The notes beneath the pieces were generated by a model that was not told the origin of the DNA, searched no databases, and saw nothing but the letters and a program-made list of their open reading frames with translations. This document shows positions 11,174 through 23,929 of a stretch of 64,000 nucleotides of DNA, in pieces. Position numbers and translations under genes: made by a program. The DNA is from Rhizophagus irregularis (taxonomy: Eukaryota; Glomeromycota; Glomeromycetes; Glomerales; Glomeraceae). Each line of letters begins with the position of its first letter. Position 1 is the first letter of the stretch. Where the stretch lies: assembly GCF_026210795.1 (NCBI RefSeq), contig NC_089439.1, positions 4,650,001 through 4,714,000 on the forward strand, given 5' to 3'.

Positions 11174-13094
11174 TTATTAATATATATGTATGGACTATCA
11201 GAATAGTATGTCACTATAAGACTAGTAAGTAATTGTAAAAATGAAATGTATATATGTTAACTTTATTCTTAATCCAACTTTTAACTTGATAAGCTTTTTA
11301 ATTTGATTGTTATTGGTTGTTAGTAAAGCAAATGATGAAAATAATAAATGTAATATTTTTTTTTTTTGACGAAAAAAGTGAGTGATTTAATAAAGGGACA
11401 TTCTTTAACAGTAAGATGAGACGGCTACTCGTTAAATTTTAGTAGTATAAAGAGAGAATGAAACAAAAGATTTCGTTTACTGTATTTCCTCTTTGTTCAT
11501 TTATTGTCAATTTTTTTTATTTTTTAAAAAAAAGGATTATACAATCATAAACAATTGTATATTGTCTGCTTAGTTACATCAAGGTTCATCTCTAATATAA
11601 GATTACTGATAAATCATTTAAATTGTTTTTATTTTATAGAATTAAAAATCGAGATAAATATGAAGAGTTTTATTTAGTATAACTACCATCATATTTTATC
11701 GTGGAATCCTTCTTTGTATCAATACAAATAGTTGATAAATCCATCAGCTAGTATCTATATTATGGGCTTGAGATATGAACTTTTTTTTCCTATGTCGACT
11801 ATGTCACTATATATATGTTATTACTATGTCATCCATACTCTATCCTTATATTTAATTTGATACTATCTCATATTGTGTAATTAGCTTTTCTTGAATAATT
11901 TATTAAATAGATTTATATCTTAATCTATCTTAAATTAATCTGTCTTTCGTTTAATTAATAACAAACTATCCAACCCTTTAATAATTTCGTGAAATAATAC
12001 CCTTTGAAAATACCAGTTGGCAGTCAATTCATCTAAATCACAGAATTAATGGTAATTCCTTGATTTTTAATTCTCTAGAAATATATCAATGCTGTTCAGT
12101 TATCGAATATCAGACCACGTTTACACGTTATCATTTTGTTTTCAGCACTTAATACATATATTATCTTTTATATGTCACGACAACCCATCCTGGACACCCT
12201 ATATGAGAGGCTACAACATTAAATACTATCTGCAAATTTTATTTACAATATATTTTAAAATAGAAGATATGACCAAAAATTGCGCGTGATTATTTTACAA
12301 TTTTATCGCAAATTTGCGATTGGCCAAAATTAACATAATTTTGGCCTAATTTCCAAAGCCGTAGGTGCCATAATTTTAGCCGGAATTATTTTTGCCGCAA
12401 AAATCATAATCTTATCCAGCCATCCAATCAAATTTAAATCGTAATTTTATTCGGGATCACCCACCCATAATATATTTTTTCCAATTTAGAATAGTTTTAA
12501 TAGTTTTTGATGCTAATTTTCACCTTCCACTTTTAAATTCTTTTTATTTGCTAATAATTACATCATGGCAATGTAAATTAATTCTTGGTTGAGAAAACTT
12601 ACGATGGAGCTGAACCGAGCAGCTCAAATGTAATTTCTAAAAAAGGAAAATTTGTGCATAATATGATCTGGCCGGAATTATGAATATCAGAATCAGTTCA
12701 GTTCGGTCTGATTTGTAGAATCGAAACTGAACTGATTTCTCTTAGATCTGTTATAAATTTCTTATTAGATGTTGGAATTAACTTATGGAATTGAAAATGT
12801 TGTTTCATTTATCAGATTATTGCATCCCTATGGTGCTTTAAGCAAATAATTTGAGATGAATTTTTAGGCCCTTCTCTCATACTTCTTTTTTTTTACAGCC
12901 TTTTCAAATCTTTAATGCAGATAGAATATCCTTTTCCTAGTCAAGAAGCCGGTTTGCCATTTTCCTCTTTGACTAATTTTCTAATTTGGTTATATTTTTA
13001 ACTGAAGTTTTTAATGGGGTTTCTTTAAATTATTTCTTTTAATAACTTTACTCATCCCTTTTTTTTAGGCAGCTGGTTTTTCAGTTCTTTGAAT

Positions 13095-13192
13095 CCCTAT
13101 TCTGAAAAAAACTGATAAATGATCATTTTTCTAGTTTTTATTCCGAAGAAACTCAGATATGTGATCATTTTTCTGAAAAATTTTTTATAGGG
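13095..13192. mobile_element. Short hairpin repeat, family of three copies (copy 1)
   Basis: Starts CCCTAT and ends ATAGGG, and contains two inverted atgatcatttttc motifs around a tccgaagaaactcag core. Related copies occur at 36404-36492 and about 43523-43590. It is non-coding and looks like a very small non-autonomous transposon. Confidence 0.6.
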
Positions 13193-13567
13193 AATACATG
13201 GAATTCCATGAGTTTTCAATGGTTTTTTTAGCTTTTACTTATGTTTTATGTTTTTGTTTTTTAGATAAGTTATTAAGTTTGTACATATGGATTATTTTGA
13301 TAAGTCTTTTATTGGATAGAAATATTTTCTAATGCTTCTTTACTTTTTTTTTGTAGGTTTCAAGTTCTTTAACATTTCTAGTAAGAGAATTGTAGTAAAG
13401 CCACCCTATAAAAATTTATTCCATGTTTCACAGAATTTATAACCTCTAAACATGAAAATTATCCTAGTTGCTTAGATTTTTAGTTATTTTTCTATAAATG
13501 TATCATATTCACAGAATTTTTACATAATAATGGACAAAATAGGGATTATGACACTTATCGCCTATTA

Positions 13568-14249
13568 GGCCACACAAATTCGATTTTTCGGTTAACTTCA
13601 CCCAGCTGGGCACTTTTCAAATTTCAATAAAAAAAAGTTTATATAGTCAGCTCTTGATATAACAAAGTTGGTGGTTTAGCCAATCAGACCTCCGTCATAA
13701 GAAAATTCGTTAATTTTGTTAATAAAATATTGTGAATTTTGATATAATGGAAAAATCTGGTATAATATATATATAAAACTTTGGTATATTGTGGTATATT
13801 ATGATTTCTTATGTTATGTACAATGTATGTTACACAAAATATTATCGTTGTATTTTAAAATGTTTGTTATAAAAGAAATTCAGTATAAAAAGAGTCATTT
13901 TATTATCATATTATGTACAGTTTATAGACTTACTTCATTAAACGGTATACAGCATTTAATTAGTAATATTCGTTATAGCAAATTTTTTTTATATGAAAAT
14001 TGGTACAACACTAAAAGATTCGTTATAACAAATAATTCGTTATATAAAATTCGTTAAAATTTTATCACGTGATCAGGACGTAATTTTATTGGCGGGTAAG
14101 TTTATCATGTGGCTGAGAACTTCTGAAGCGAAAATAAATTCTTTAATTACCCTCCCCTTTAAAAGTCAACCAATCAGATATCACGATTTTATATATAAAC
14201 TTTTTTATTAATAAACAATAAACCCTGGCGATTTTAAATTTGTGTGGCC
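13568..14249. mobile_element. MITE with GGCCACACAAATT ends and TTA target duplication
   Basis: GGCCACACAAATT at the left is matched by AATTTGTGTGGCC at the right. TTA lies at 13565-13567 and 14250-14252. The interior is AT-rich with repeated cgttata/ttataac motifs and no transposase. The ends and duplication fit a PIF/Harbinger-type non-autonomous element of 682 bp. Confidence 0.65.
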
Positions 14250-14534
14250 TTATATATCACATAAATTTCGGTCAAAAAAGATGCAGCATACAGTAATTTG
14301 CATATTTTAATGGTATTGTCATCTGATAGGCTATCCTTAATCAGAAAACACTAAATATCATATGAATATTGATTTTTTTTTATTAATAAAGGCAAATATA
14401 CATAAATAAACACACAAATAACTCTTAGTATTTTTTCACCAGGAAAATGAATACAAAATATACAAAATATACAAAATATTAATAATATTCATATAAATTT
14501 TCTTGAATAGTAAATGATGCAAAAGGTACGTAAA

Positions 14535-15836
14535 GGAAGACAAGTACTGTAAATTCCTTTGTTCAATTTTCTTTTCTTGTTTCTTTTCTGGCATAACTTT
14601 CCCTGAGTATTCTCTTATTGAGTTGTGAATAAGCAGGTTTTATTATCCATATTGTGAACTTTTTCGCTTTCAGCTCTAACTCCTTGTTCAACTTTCTTTT
14701 CTTGTTCCTTTTCTTGCATAACTTTCCCTGAATATTTTCTTAGTATTGAGTCCAATAAAGTTGTGAATTTATTTCTGAAGCAGGGTTTATCACCCATTTG
14801 TTGAACTTTCCCGCAGTTCTTGACTCTGACCTCTTGTTCAATTTTCTTTTCTTGTTTCTTTTCTTGCATAACTTTCCCTGAATATTTTCTTATCAAGTTC
14901 AATAAATTTATGAATTTATTTCTAAAGAAGGATTTATCACCCATTTGATGAACTTTCCCGCAGTTCTCAACTCTGACCTCTTGTTCAATTTTCTTTACTT
15001 GTTTCTTTTCTTGCATAGTTTTCCCTGAATACTTTCTTATCGAGTTCAAGAAATTTGTGAATTTATTTCTGAAGCAGGGTTTATCACCCACTTGATGAAC
15101 TTTCTCGCAATTCTTGGCTTTAACCTCTTGTTCAATTTTCTTTTCTTGTTTCTTTTCTTGTATAACTTTCCCTGAATATTTTCTTATCAAGTTTAATAAA
15201 TTTATGAATTTATTTCTAAAGAAGGATTTATCACCCATTTGATGAACTTTTCCGCAGTTTTCAACTCTGACCTCTTGTTCAATTTTCTTTACTTGTTTCT
15301 TTTCTTGCATAGTTTTCCCTGAATACTTTCTTATCGAGTTCAAGAAATTTGTGAATTTATTTCTGAAGCAGAGTTTATCACCCACTTGATGAACTTTCTC
15401 GAATTCTTGGCTTTAACCTCTTGTTCAATTTTCTTTTCTTGTTTCTTTTCTTGCATAACTTTCCCTGAATATTTTCTTATCAAATTCAAGAAATTTATGA
15501 ATTTATTTCTAAAAAAGGATTTATCACCCACTCGATGTACTTTCTCGCAATTCTTGGCTCTAACCTCTTGTTCAATTTTCTTTTCTTGTTTCTTTTCTTG
15601 CATAGTTTTCCCTGAATACTTTCTTATCGAGTTCAAGAAATTTGTGAATTTATTTCTGAAGCAGGGTTTATCACCCACTTGATGAACTTTCTCGCAATTT
15701 TTGGCTTTAACCTCTTGTTCAATTTTCTTTTCTTGTTTCTTTTCTGGTATAACTTTCCTTGAATATTTTCTTATCGAGTTCAATAAATTTGTGAATTTAT
15801 TTCTGAAGAAGGTTTTATTACCTACTTGATGAACGT
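14535..15836 (-). repeat. 147-bp coding tandem repeat, about nine units
   Basis: The last exon of the Myb A gene consists of direct 147-bp repeats, each coding for 49 residues of the form GDKPCFRNKFTNFLNSIRKY plus a K/E/Q-rich half. Units 2-8 alternate between a PCF/LCF type and an SFF type. Units 4 and 6 are almost identical, as are 5 and 7, so the real period is 294 bp. The last unit, at 14535-14640, is decayed. Confidence 0.85.
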
Positions 15837-16252
15837 GACGTTTTTTACCATGGTATACTAATCAATAGACAGATATATTAAAATCCTTTTCATAAAAATT
15901 GTATATGTACAAAATAAAAATATTATAAGGTATACTTACTTTGTGGATATTGTGGATCGAAAAATTTTTTCCAGCTAGTAGGTTAATTATTATTAATTAA
16001 TTTATTTATAAAGGCAAAGTTTTTAAATCAGACTTATTACATTAAATTAAACTTACTGATTATAAATTTGTATTGGTGTAAATTTTGGCATTTCATTACT
16101 AATTCTTACAAAACAATTATCAAGATGTCCCCACATTTTCATATAGTACCTGATACACTTATTTTTCTATAAAGAGAAAAAAATCTTAAAAAAACATTCA
16201 TTACTTTAAAATTAAAAAAGTAATAACTTACTTCATCATTAAATAATGGCAT
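14615..16252 (-). pseudogene. Half-Myb protein with 49-residue tandem repeat tail (Myb A), one frameshift
   Basis: Four exons: 16232-16252 (MPLFNDE), 16057-16166, 15940-15974 and 15857-14615. The second and third encode one Myb-like repeat (YYMKMWGHLDNCFVRI, MPKFTPIQIY, HWKKFFDPQ). They share exact lengths and phases with the Myb B, C and D genes, except that exon 3 is 9 bp longer. Exon 4 replaces the second Myb repeat by tandem copies of a basic, charged 49-residue unit. A one-base deletion at about 15401 (ctcg-aattc versus ctcgcaattc in the other units) shifts the frame in the fourth unit. The downstream units stay open in the new frame. The gene is therefore either recently broken or affected by a base-call error in the array. 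A DNA-binding role is inferred from the Myb family. The function of the repeats is unknown. Confidence 0.7.
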
Positions 16253-19200
16253 TTTGTTTACAATTAATAGTTACTGTGCGCAAAATAATAGCAAATATTT
16301 TTTTCAGAAAATTGACCGAAATAAGAGGAAAAATGAGAGAACATTATATAAAAAAAATTTATATTTCAATGATAAACAATTTAGTTTATTGTTTGTTTTC
16401 AAGCAAATCTTATGTTCTGAATACAGCTATTTTGGTTTTAGCACTAAACCTTAAATCTAATAAAAAAGTAAACGATACAAAGAAATTTTTTTATTAATCT
16501 AAAATTCTAAATTTTATTTTGATTATCCGTATATATTTGGACAAATGATTTGCCCGCATGATCATCTATTATGTAACATGTGCTACAAGGCTTCATTAGC
16601 ATCAAAGAAATAAGGTTAGTCAGAAATTCTATTGTATATTAATAATTGGCTTTTATTTATTTTATTTTATTATAAATCTTCCCACCTATCAAGTTCACTA
16701 AGACGTAGCGATAGAATAGAATTCCACATTACCTACATAAAATGTTCAACGATATACTGTATCCAGTATCTACGAAAAAAAGGTTCTAAATTTAGAACAT
16801 CGATTTTAGGCGATGAAGGTAAAAATGAATAAACAAATCTATTTTGAAAATCCATTCCTAAAAACGTCTGATATGATTGATATTAGTCGTTTATCTCATT
16901 GAAGCAAATTTTTCATTTGATGTCGATCATTTATAAATCTTTAAATAATTAGCATTGTTGATTACTACTTAAATGACTACAAATTTGAGAACCCGCATTT
17001 ACTATATAAAATGATAAAATTTTTAAAATTTTTCAAAAAGGCAATTTATTAAAGAGATTTTATAGATCAATTGCATAACAAATAATATTAAGCTGTATTA
17101 GACCCGTATTAGTGAAACGTGGAATTTAAAAATGTCTTTAAAAAATGCATTTCATTTATTTCATTTTACAATAAAGACAACCCTTTTTTCTTACCTAGTC
17201 AATCATTAATTGAAAATGCTGGAAAATGCTGCCTCTTTTGACTGTTTATGTTTATGTAATATAACAAATTATTTCTTTATTATAATATCCATAAATTAAT
17301 AAAATATTCACAGCTTAAAAAAGTAAATGGCCGATAATGAAATGATGTATATAGCATATAGTATATCCAGTAAATAATAAATAAATCATAAATATTTATC
17401 TTTAGGTAAGACAGCAATGATCATTGTGGGTTACTTTATTACTCCCTTCGACTGCATCTTGAATGTTTATCATCCCAAATCCATCATTCATTGACTTAAT
17501 TATTGTAAAAAAAAAAATAAGGGGGCTTTGTATTATGAATCATTATTGTAAACATAAAGATAACTTTAATTTCATTATGAGAGTTCATAATATTAATGCA
17601 TTAAAGATTAGAATGTTCGTACTAATAGTTTTGGAAAAATTAAATTAATCGAAGTTTCAATTGCACAAATCACATGACATTCGAAATTAGGCTAGTAGTA
17701 CAATTTCAATGCGCTGTTCATTATTTATAGAATGTTAAAAATAACACGTTAATCACTGGAATATTTTTGATTTTAAATATGTGTTAGTTATGAAAACATT
17801 GTATCATCTAAATATGTACGTAATATACCAATTGTACGAATTCCTCCTATTCAACAGTATCTTTATATATTTTAAAAATTGATTTGATTGATGATTAAAC
17901 AGACTATCAGTCCGTCTCAGTCCGACTCGAGGCTAAAAAATCAAGTCGAACTGCATCTGCAAAATGCGACCAATTATATACATACATGGTGCGTATATCT
18001 CATTATATCTTGAATACGTGCTTATTTTGTTATTATTATCTATCTATTATCTATCATAATCAATAACAAAATTTTTTATTTTTCTGTAACATATTCTCAG
18101 AATTTAATCAAAAAAAAGGCAAGTTTCGCAATTACCCGTTTCAACGCTTATAATCGATACCTACAAAAAAAATAATAAACGAAATGTTAAAAACATTTCT
18201 ATTAATAAAAAAACCAAAATATAAAGTTTTTTAAGTTTTGTAATGAAACTTATCGAAATTAAACAACGAAACCTACAAAAAAAAGAAGAAACGTTAGAGC
18301 ATTTCTTAAAAAAATAATAAAAAAATTTCAAAGCGTCCATTTCAAAATTTCGAAATTTACCATTTTGAATGGACCTACAAAAAGAAAGAAACAAATAACA
18401 TTTTCATCATTTTGAAGTTCCCCACTTGAATCTACAAAAAAAAAGAAGAGAAACGTTAGAATAACGTTTCTTATAAAAAAATAGAAAAAAATAAGTTTTG
18501 CAACGTGAAACTTACCGTTCGAATTTACTGTTTCGACGTACACATCGTATCCCTTTCTTCGTGCAGTAATTCGTATGATATTTTAGAATGTTAGGCCAAA
18601 AAATTGGCTGGAGTTCATTAATTTTTACTGATTAAATTGTAAAGAATTATACGAAGTACAAAAAAAAATTAGAAGCAGTTTCTAGAGAATTACTAAATAA
18701 TCATAACTATATGTAAGGACATATAAATATCAGTATAACTTTGGTATAACGATATTTCCTAAAAATTTCATGTATATTGTTATATTAAGGATTGACTGTA
18801 TAAACTTTATTCCAACAAATAATCGAAGTGTGCTAGAAATTGGTAAATTAGTATTCATATCGGCTAATTGAAAAAATCAAGCTAATTAATATTTAAGCTC
18901 AGTTGATGGGTTCATTATATAACTGATGAGTTACTTATTGTCATTAGCATATAAATTATGGAGCTTTTCTGATCAGCCGATATATTAACAAAATAACGTC
19001 TGAAAGTTAGATTTATTGGTATATCAAGTTTTTATTAGTATATTGGTATATTACTAATAGTTACGTAATTTTGTGTATACCAACTGACTATAAATAAACG
19101 ATTTTTTTTTTATAACGTGTTTTTTTTAACGAGACATCTCTTGTTTTTTTTATAACAACGTTTTTATATCTTTTTTTTATAACAACATTTTTTATATTTT

Positions 19201-19738
19201 TTTATAATGAGATCTCTCTCGTTTTTTATATAACGAAGTATAACGATGTTTTTTATAACGAGGTCTCCCTCATTTTTTATATAACGAAGTTTAACAACGT
19301 TTTTTATATTTTTATAATGAGGTCTCCCTCATTTTTTATATAACAAAGTTTATTAATGACGTTTTTATATTTTTTTATAATGAAGTCTCCCTTGTTTTTT
19401 ATATAACGAAGTCTAGTAAAATGCGTAAATTATAATATAAATACTCTGTCCTTCATCTTTTTTTTCATTATGGGCAAGTATTTAAAGTATTTTAAAAAAA
19501 AGCCACAATATTGGTTGCAGAAGATTTTGACAGTTGGTCGCAGAGCACTGTCAGCAAGGTTTAACTCATAGAGTCTTCTATAGATATCTTAATATGGTGT
19601 TGCAGGAATCTACTTCTAAACGCAAAATAAAAATCGCAAGACAATTGATCGGTTCGAAAAAAGTAAGTAATTTTGTTGAAGTGCAAGTTTTCAATTAGGG
19701 TCTACTGATTTTGAAGGAGGAATCGGTTATGTACCTAA
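16253..19738. other. Gene-free AT-rich interval
   Basis: No supported coding sequence. At 18150-18440 there are loose repeats of a cctacaaaaaaaagaag motif, like those in 24700-24960. At about 18690-19080 the sequence resembles 50550-50950. At 19100-19420 there are degenerate tandem units of the form tataacgaggtctccctc plus attttttatataacgaag. Confidence 0.5.
19100..19420 (+). repeat. Degenerate tandem repeat, ataacgaggtctcc units
   Basis: Roughly 60-bp units with alternating ttttttatataacgaagt and aacgaggtctccctcatttt blocks recur at least four times, with drift in length. The analogous position at 50940-51240 holds a similar array, and flanking sequence also matches. Both are therefore copies of one larger repeat. 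Confidence 0.65.
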
Positions 19739-20081
19739 TTGAACTTACATTTTAGCAGGAGATTATCCTGGGTGAAGGAAATCTTTTCCTGGCCATTGTG
19801 GTTTACCTTGGATGAAGAAGGTTTTCTTTTGCCATGTCCTGGATTTCTGGCTTACCTGGGCAAAGGAAGTATTCCTAGCCGTTACTGGCTTGCCCTGGGC
19901 GAAGGAGAGTTTTTCCTGGCCGTTAAGATGAATCAACTGTGGAAAATGCCAATTGTACTAAAACGGAATAATGAGCACGAAAGTAAGGAAAAGAATATCG
20001 AAAATGAAGAACTAATTTTAGCACTCGAAGAGCGCAGGCTTGATTTGAGTGAACGGGCCGCAAAAATTTGTTTATTAGAGC
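19739..20081 (+). pseudogene. Coding remnant with minisatellite, interrupted by a hAT foldback
   Basis: The open frame 19739-20185 begins in a minisatellite (starts at 19767, 19806, 19855 and 19894, each cctgggcgaagg-like). It then encodes a helical, charged segment (NIENEELILALEERRLDLSE) that looks like genuine coiled-coil coding sequence. The frame runs into the transposon at 20082, so its last 34 codons are transposon-derived. After the element, 21289-21390 has an open stretch (FENVFSSSSGQVEGQQLISR...) but in another frame. I read this as a decayed gene that was hit by the insertion. The family is not recognised. Confidence 0.45.
19767..19932 (+). repeat. Minisatellite of about 39-49 bp units
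   Basis: Four units start at 19767, 19806, 19855 and 19894. Each has cctgggcgaagg followed by a ttttcctggccgttatggctt-like segment. The units are moderately diverged and GC-richer than the surroundings. Confidence 0.75.
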
Positions 20082-21280
20082 TAAAGCTCCGAACGGGTCG
20101 GTTTGGTCCGGATTATAGACGGTTCGGATTAGAGCCGAAATCCGTAAGAACCGAACCGAAAAACCGGCGGTTCGGTTCGGTTTAATCCGATTTTTATAAA
20201 AATGCGAAAAATCGAATAGCCGGCCATCTAGTGATCATATAAAGTCGAGCCATATATCATTGGATTAGTCTCGACGAGACGCGTCGAATGGTGGTAAGAT
20301 CATGTCTCTAGCATCGATAGAACACACGTTAACCCACGCTCAATGAATTATCAATAATTTGAATTAGCAAGCTATCTATCGGTGCTAGAGACATGATCTT
20401 AGCGCCATTCGACGCGTCTCTGTGAGACGAATCCAATGAATATAAATTCGTTCGTGTATGACCACTAGATGGCGAATAATATCAAGTTTCGCATTTTTTT
20501 AAAATTTTCGAGCGTTAAAAATTAAAAATTCCGATACATGAATTTATTCGTCGTCCAATGGTCGTACAAATATGAATTAGGACTCATTGGATTCGTCTCA
20601 ATGAGACGAGTCGAATGGTGGTGAGATCATGTCTCTAGCATTAATAGATCGTAAGTTAATTCACGCTAAATAATTTATAAAAAATTGGCATTATCAAGCT
20701 ATCTATCGATGCTAGAGACGTGAACTTACCACCATTCGACTCGTCTCATCGAGACGAATCCAATGAGTCCTAATTCATATTTGTACGACCATTGGACGAC
20801 GAATAAATTCATGTATCGGAATTTTTAATTTTTAACGCTCGAAAATTTTAAAAAAATGCGAAACTTGATATTATTCGCCATCCAGTAGTCGTAGACGAAC
20901 AAATTTATATTCATTGGATTCGTCTCACTGAGACGCGTCGAATGGTGCTAAGATCATGTCTCTAGCACCGATAGATAGCTTTCTAATTCCAATTATTTAT
21001 AAATCATTTAGCGTGGGTTAACGTGTGATCTATCGCTGCTAGAGACATGATCTTACCACCATTCGACGCGTCTCGTCGAGAGGAATCCAATGATATATGG
21101 CTCGACTTTATATGATCACTAGATGGCTGGCTATTCGATTTTTCGCATTTTTATAAAAAATCGGATTAAACCGAACCGAACCGCCGGTTTTTCGGTTCTA
21201 ATACCCGAACCGAACCGAACCGAATTTTGAGCCGGTTTCGGATCGGTTCCCCGGTTTAGCCCGAACCGTTCGGAGCTTTA
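20082..21280. mobile_element. hAT-type foldback element with three nested hairpins
   Basis: The 1,199-bp element starts TAAAGCTCCGAAC and ends with the inverse (GTTCGGAGCTTTA). The 8-bp string attagagc lies on both sides (20074-20081 and 21281-21288), as expected for hAT elements. The TA-x-x-G terminus and CCGAACCGAACCG subterminal repeats also fit hAT. The whole element is an inverted repeat centred near 20670. Inside are three hairpins (about 20222-20476, 20555-20800 and 20880-21125). Each carries inverted gtcgaatggtg, atcatgtctctagca and cattggattcgtctc modules. No transposase is present. Confidence 0.8.
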
Positions 21281-21399
21281 ATTAGAGCTTTGAAAACGTA
21301 TTTAGTAGTTCGAGTGGGCAGGTAGAAGGGCAACAACTTATTAGTAGAAATGGTGGACAAGATTCAGGAAGTGAACATCCGCAATAATTTGCTGTACTT

Positions 21400-22730
21400 T
21401 TTTTTTCACAATAATCTATATATTTTTTTTCCTCTCAATAATTTGCTGTATTAAAATTTGAAATATGAAAAATCTACTAAATAAAAAACTTTTATAAAAA
21501 AATTACCTATACTTTCAGCAAGAAGTTTTCCGATATCGAACTGCATAATTTTTTCAGGTGTTCCGGATGACTGTTAACGCTAACATATAGAACATGCGAA
21601 AAAATTAAATATCTCTTTGAATGTGTATTGTGTAATAAGGTTATTGATTACAAGAGATCGAAACTTTACAGATTTACAGCCAAATTGTCTTGCAAAATAA
21701 TTGAAGGAGGGAAGGAATATCACCTTTTATTTTGGCAGCTACACAAACATACTCCTTAATATTTTGTATTATCCTTTAGGAATAACGATTTCAGGTTTTT
21801 CGTCGTACCATACAGAGATATCGTTAATCGCGATCGGCAAAAAGATGCATTTGTCTGGATGTATCTAGTCTGGAATTTGTGATTTTTCTTTGATTCTGAT
21901 TTCTTTGTGTATTATTCTATAATTAGTCTTGTTGTTCCTCAAGCTTATGTATTATAGCCTCAATACGCTCAAAAAGGATTGGATATTACAAACCAGTTTT
22001 AAATTTACCATATCTGCCTCATTTTCGGCATATTCTTCTATGAGCGACTTTGCATTCTCAGCAACTCAGCCTCAAGATTATAGTAAACGCGTTGTCTTAA
22101 TATTTAAAGCTCAGATGAGTTTGCTTCACTGATCGATATAATCGTTAAAGTTTTTATGCACAATGGGAATTATTCAATGTACTGTTTGTTCGCTTCAGTT
22201 TTAGGAAAAAAATATCTGTATAGGTAACCATATCTGCAAATATATATTTGAACAGAGTGAATGGACAGGCCGGCAAGAATTTTTCTGATATAGTACTGCG
22301 TATTTCAGGTGATCTATTTAGCGAGTCTTTTTGAAAACATAATTTATTTTATCATATAGCCACATGCAATTACAAATTCAGGTACTAGCCACATGATTAT
22401 TGTATAAGCCATCAATACACTCTTCAAATTTATATATCTTCTGAGGAATCGCGATTTTCAGATTCTCATCATACCATACTTCAAGAAGATAAATTCCATT
22501 AAGCTGACATAGGATTCTTTTTTCCGATCATGATCAACAATATCCTCGGGTTTTTGACATCTTTATACCGACTAGTATTATGAAGCCGATGTTGTACCCC
22601 TACTTCTAATGCCATTCGATGATGTCAGAAGAAAACATCAAGTTCTAATTCTCTCATAAAAGATGGTCGATATTTGAAGTGGAAGTAGAAGCAGGTGTAT
22701 TAGTTTCAGACATAGTATTACGTTTTTATA
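21400..22730 (-). pseudogene. Two decayed copies of an unrecognised coding segment
   Basis: On the minus strand, 22400-22495 encodes LLEVWYDENLKIAIPQKIYK and more in an open stretch. 21775-21825 encodes the related ISVWYDEKPEIVIPKG followed by a stop. Both are followed by similar Cys-poor, helical remnants with stops. They are tandem, diverged copies of the same lost gene. I do not recognise the family. Confidence 0.4.
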
Positions 22731-22779
22731 GGGATTTAGGCTCAGATATAATTGTAGTGGTAGTAACAGTATTACCACT

Positions 22780-23040
22780 GTGGTAGTAGTGGTGACATTT
22801 GCGCCCGGGCTAAAATCGACGAAATTCTGTTATTATTATTCCTTATTAATCAAGATTCTCATTCTTTCGCTTTCAGATCATTCAGATCGTTTACGTTTAA
22901 TCAAACTAGAATTTATGGCTAAAAAATTATTTTATATGTATATAATTTTTGAATAAAAATTATTATAAAATAGAATTTTATACATCTGTTTTTATCGATT
23001 TTCTTGAACTTACATTATCAGGAATCGACATATTTTAAGG
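22780..23040 (-). pseudogene. X-family pseudogene
   Basis: A decayed copy of X2. The first-exon analogue at about 23015-23035 reads MSIPDN followed by a GTAAGT donor. The middle exon is missing. The last-exon start (LIKRKRS) is recognisable near 22880-22915 but disrupted. The Thr/Ala-coding stretch survives only as gtagtagtggtgacatttg. Confidence 0.6.
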
Positions 23041-23929
23041 AAAAGTGAACGAATGAACAATCTCTTTTTGGAAATACTTGAATGTTTCTTTGATAAAAAA
23101 TAATTGCAATACAGTTATAAAAATAAAGTGTTTAAAAGATTCACTAACATACTATGTATAATGTTTGCATTTCCGTTAATTAGTTGGATGCTGTGTTTAT
23201 AACTTTATTCAAAAAAGGAATACAAGCATTTCTCACGAATTTGGTGAAACATAAAAGCTAATGTTAATAGTGATTATGATTATGTACCAATTATTTTAAC
23301 TGTGAGCCGTTAACCTTTAATTGTATTTTTATTATTTCTCTTTACCAAGTAGGTTAAAATGTCTCAATAACCTGAATGAACCTGATGAATATCATAATGA
23401 AGTTGTCTTCAAAAATACTGACTTTCCTGGCAAGTTAATGGTTTCACAGTCAATTTATATTCTTTATATTGACTTGAAAAATCAGACCTCATAATTGTTT
23501 AAATTTCTCGCTTTTTTTGGATTGCCACTGCTGCTCATTTAATTCATTTTTATCTTGAGCTTGACAATAAATTATGATAAATACTTTCTTTAATAATGCC
23601 ATTATTGTATTATTAAATAAAGCAAATATATTAATTGCCTCTTAACGATCAGACTTTATGTTGATTTTTAATTCTTCGTTCCCGAATAAATTAAGGACGC
23701 ACTGTTAAATAAAACAACAGTTTGATTGATCTAATACAGACATAATTTTTATATTTTTTCTAAAAGTATTTTCATTACTTTAGTTTGTAATCTTGTTCGA
23801 ATAATTTACATTATTCATTGACAAAAAAAATAAAAATTATTGTTTGTTTTTGTTGTAATTTCACGTTACGGAAGATTAATAGACTCTCCAAACAGCTTTT
23901 TATTAATGTTAACTGACGCAAACCACAAA

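Larger units (their letters stand above)
10504..14530. other. Gene-free interval with several MITEs
   Basis: No supported coding sequence. Besides the elements listed separately, there is a copy of the ctacaacattaaatact motif near 12209 with an adjacent catcctggacaccct end. A run with inverted aattttggcc/ggccaaaatt motifs lies at about 12320-12360. The rest is AT-rich without visible structure. Confidence 0.5.

Noticed and set aside
15386-15682. Plus-strand frames with SCSIFFSCFFSC repeats
   Set aside because: Antisense of the Myb A repeat array.
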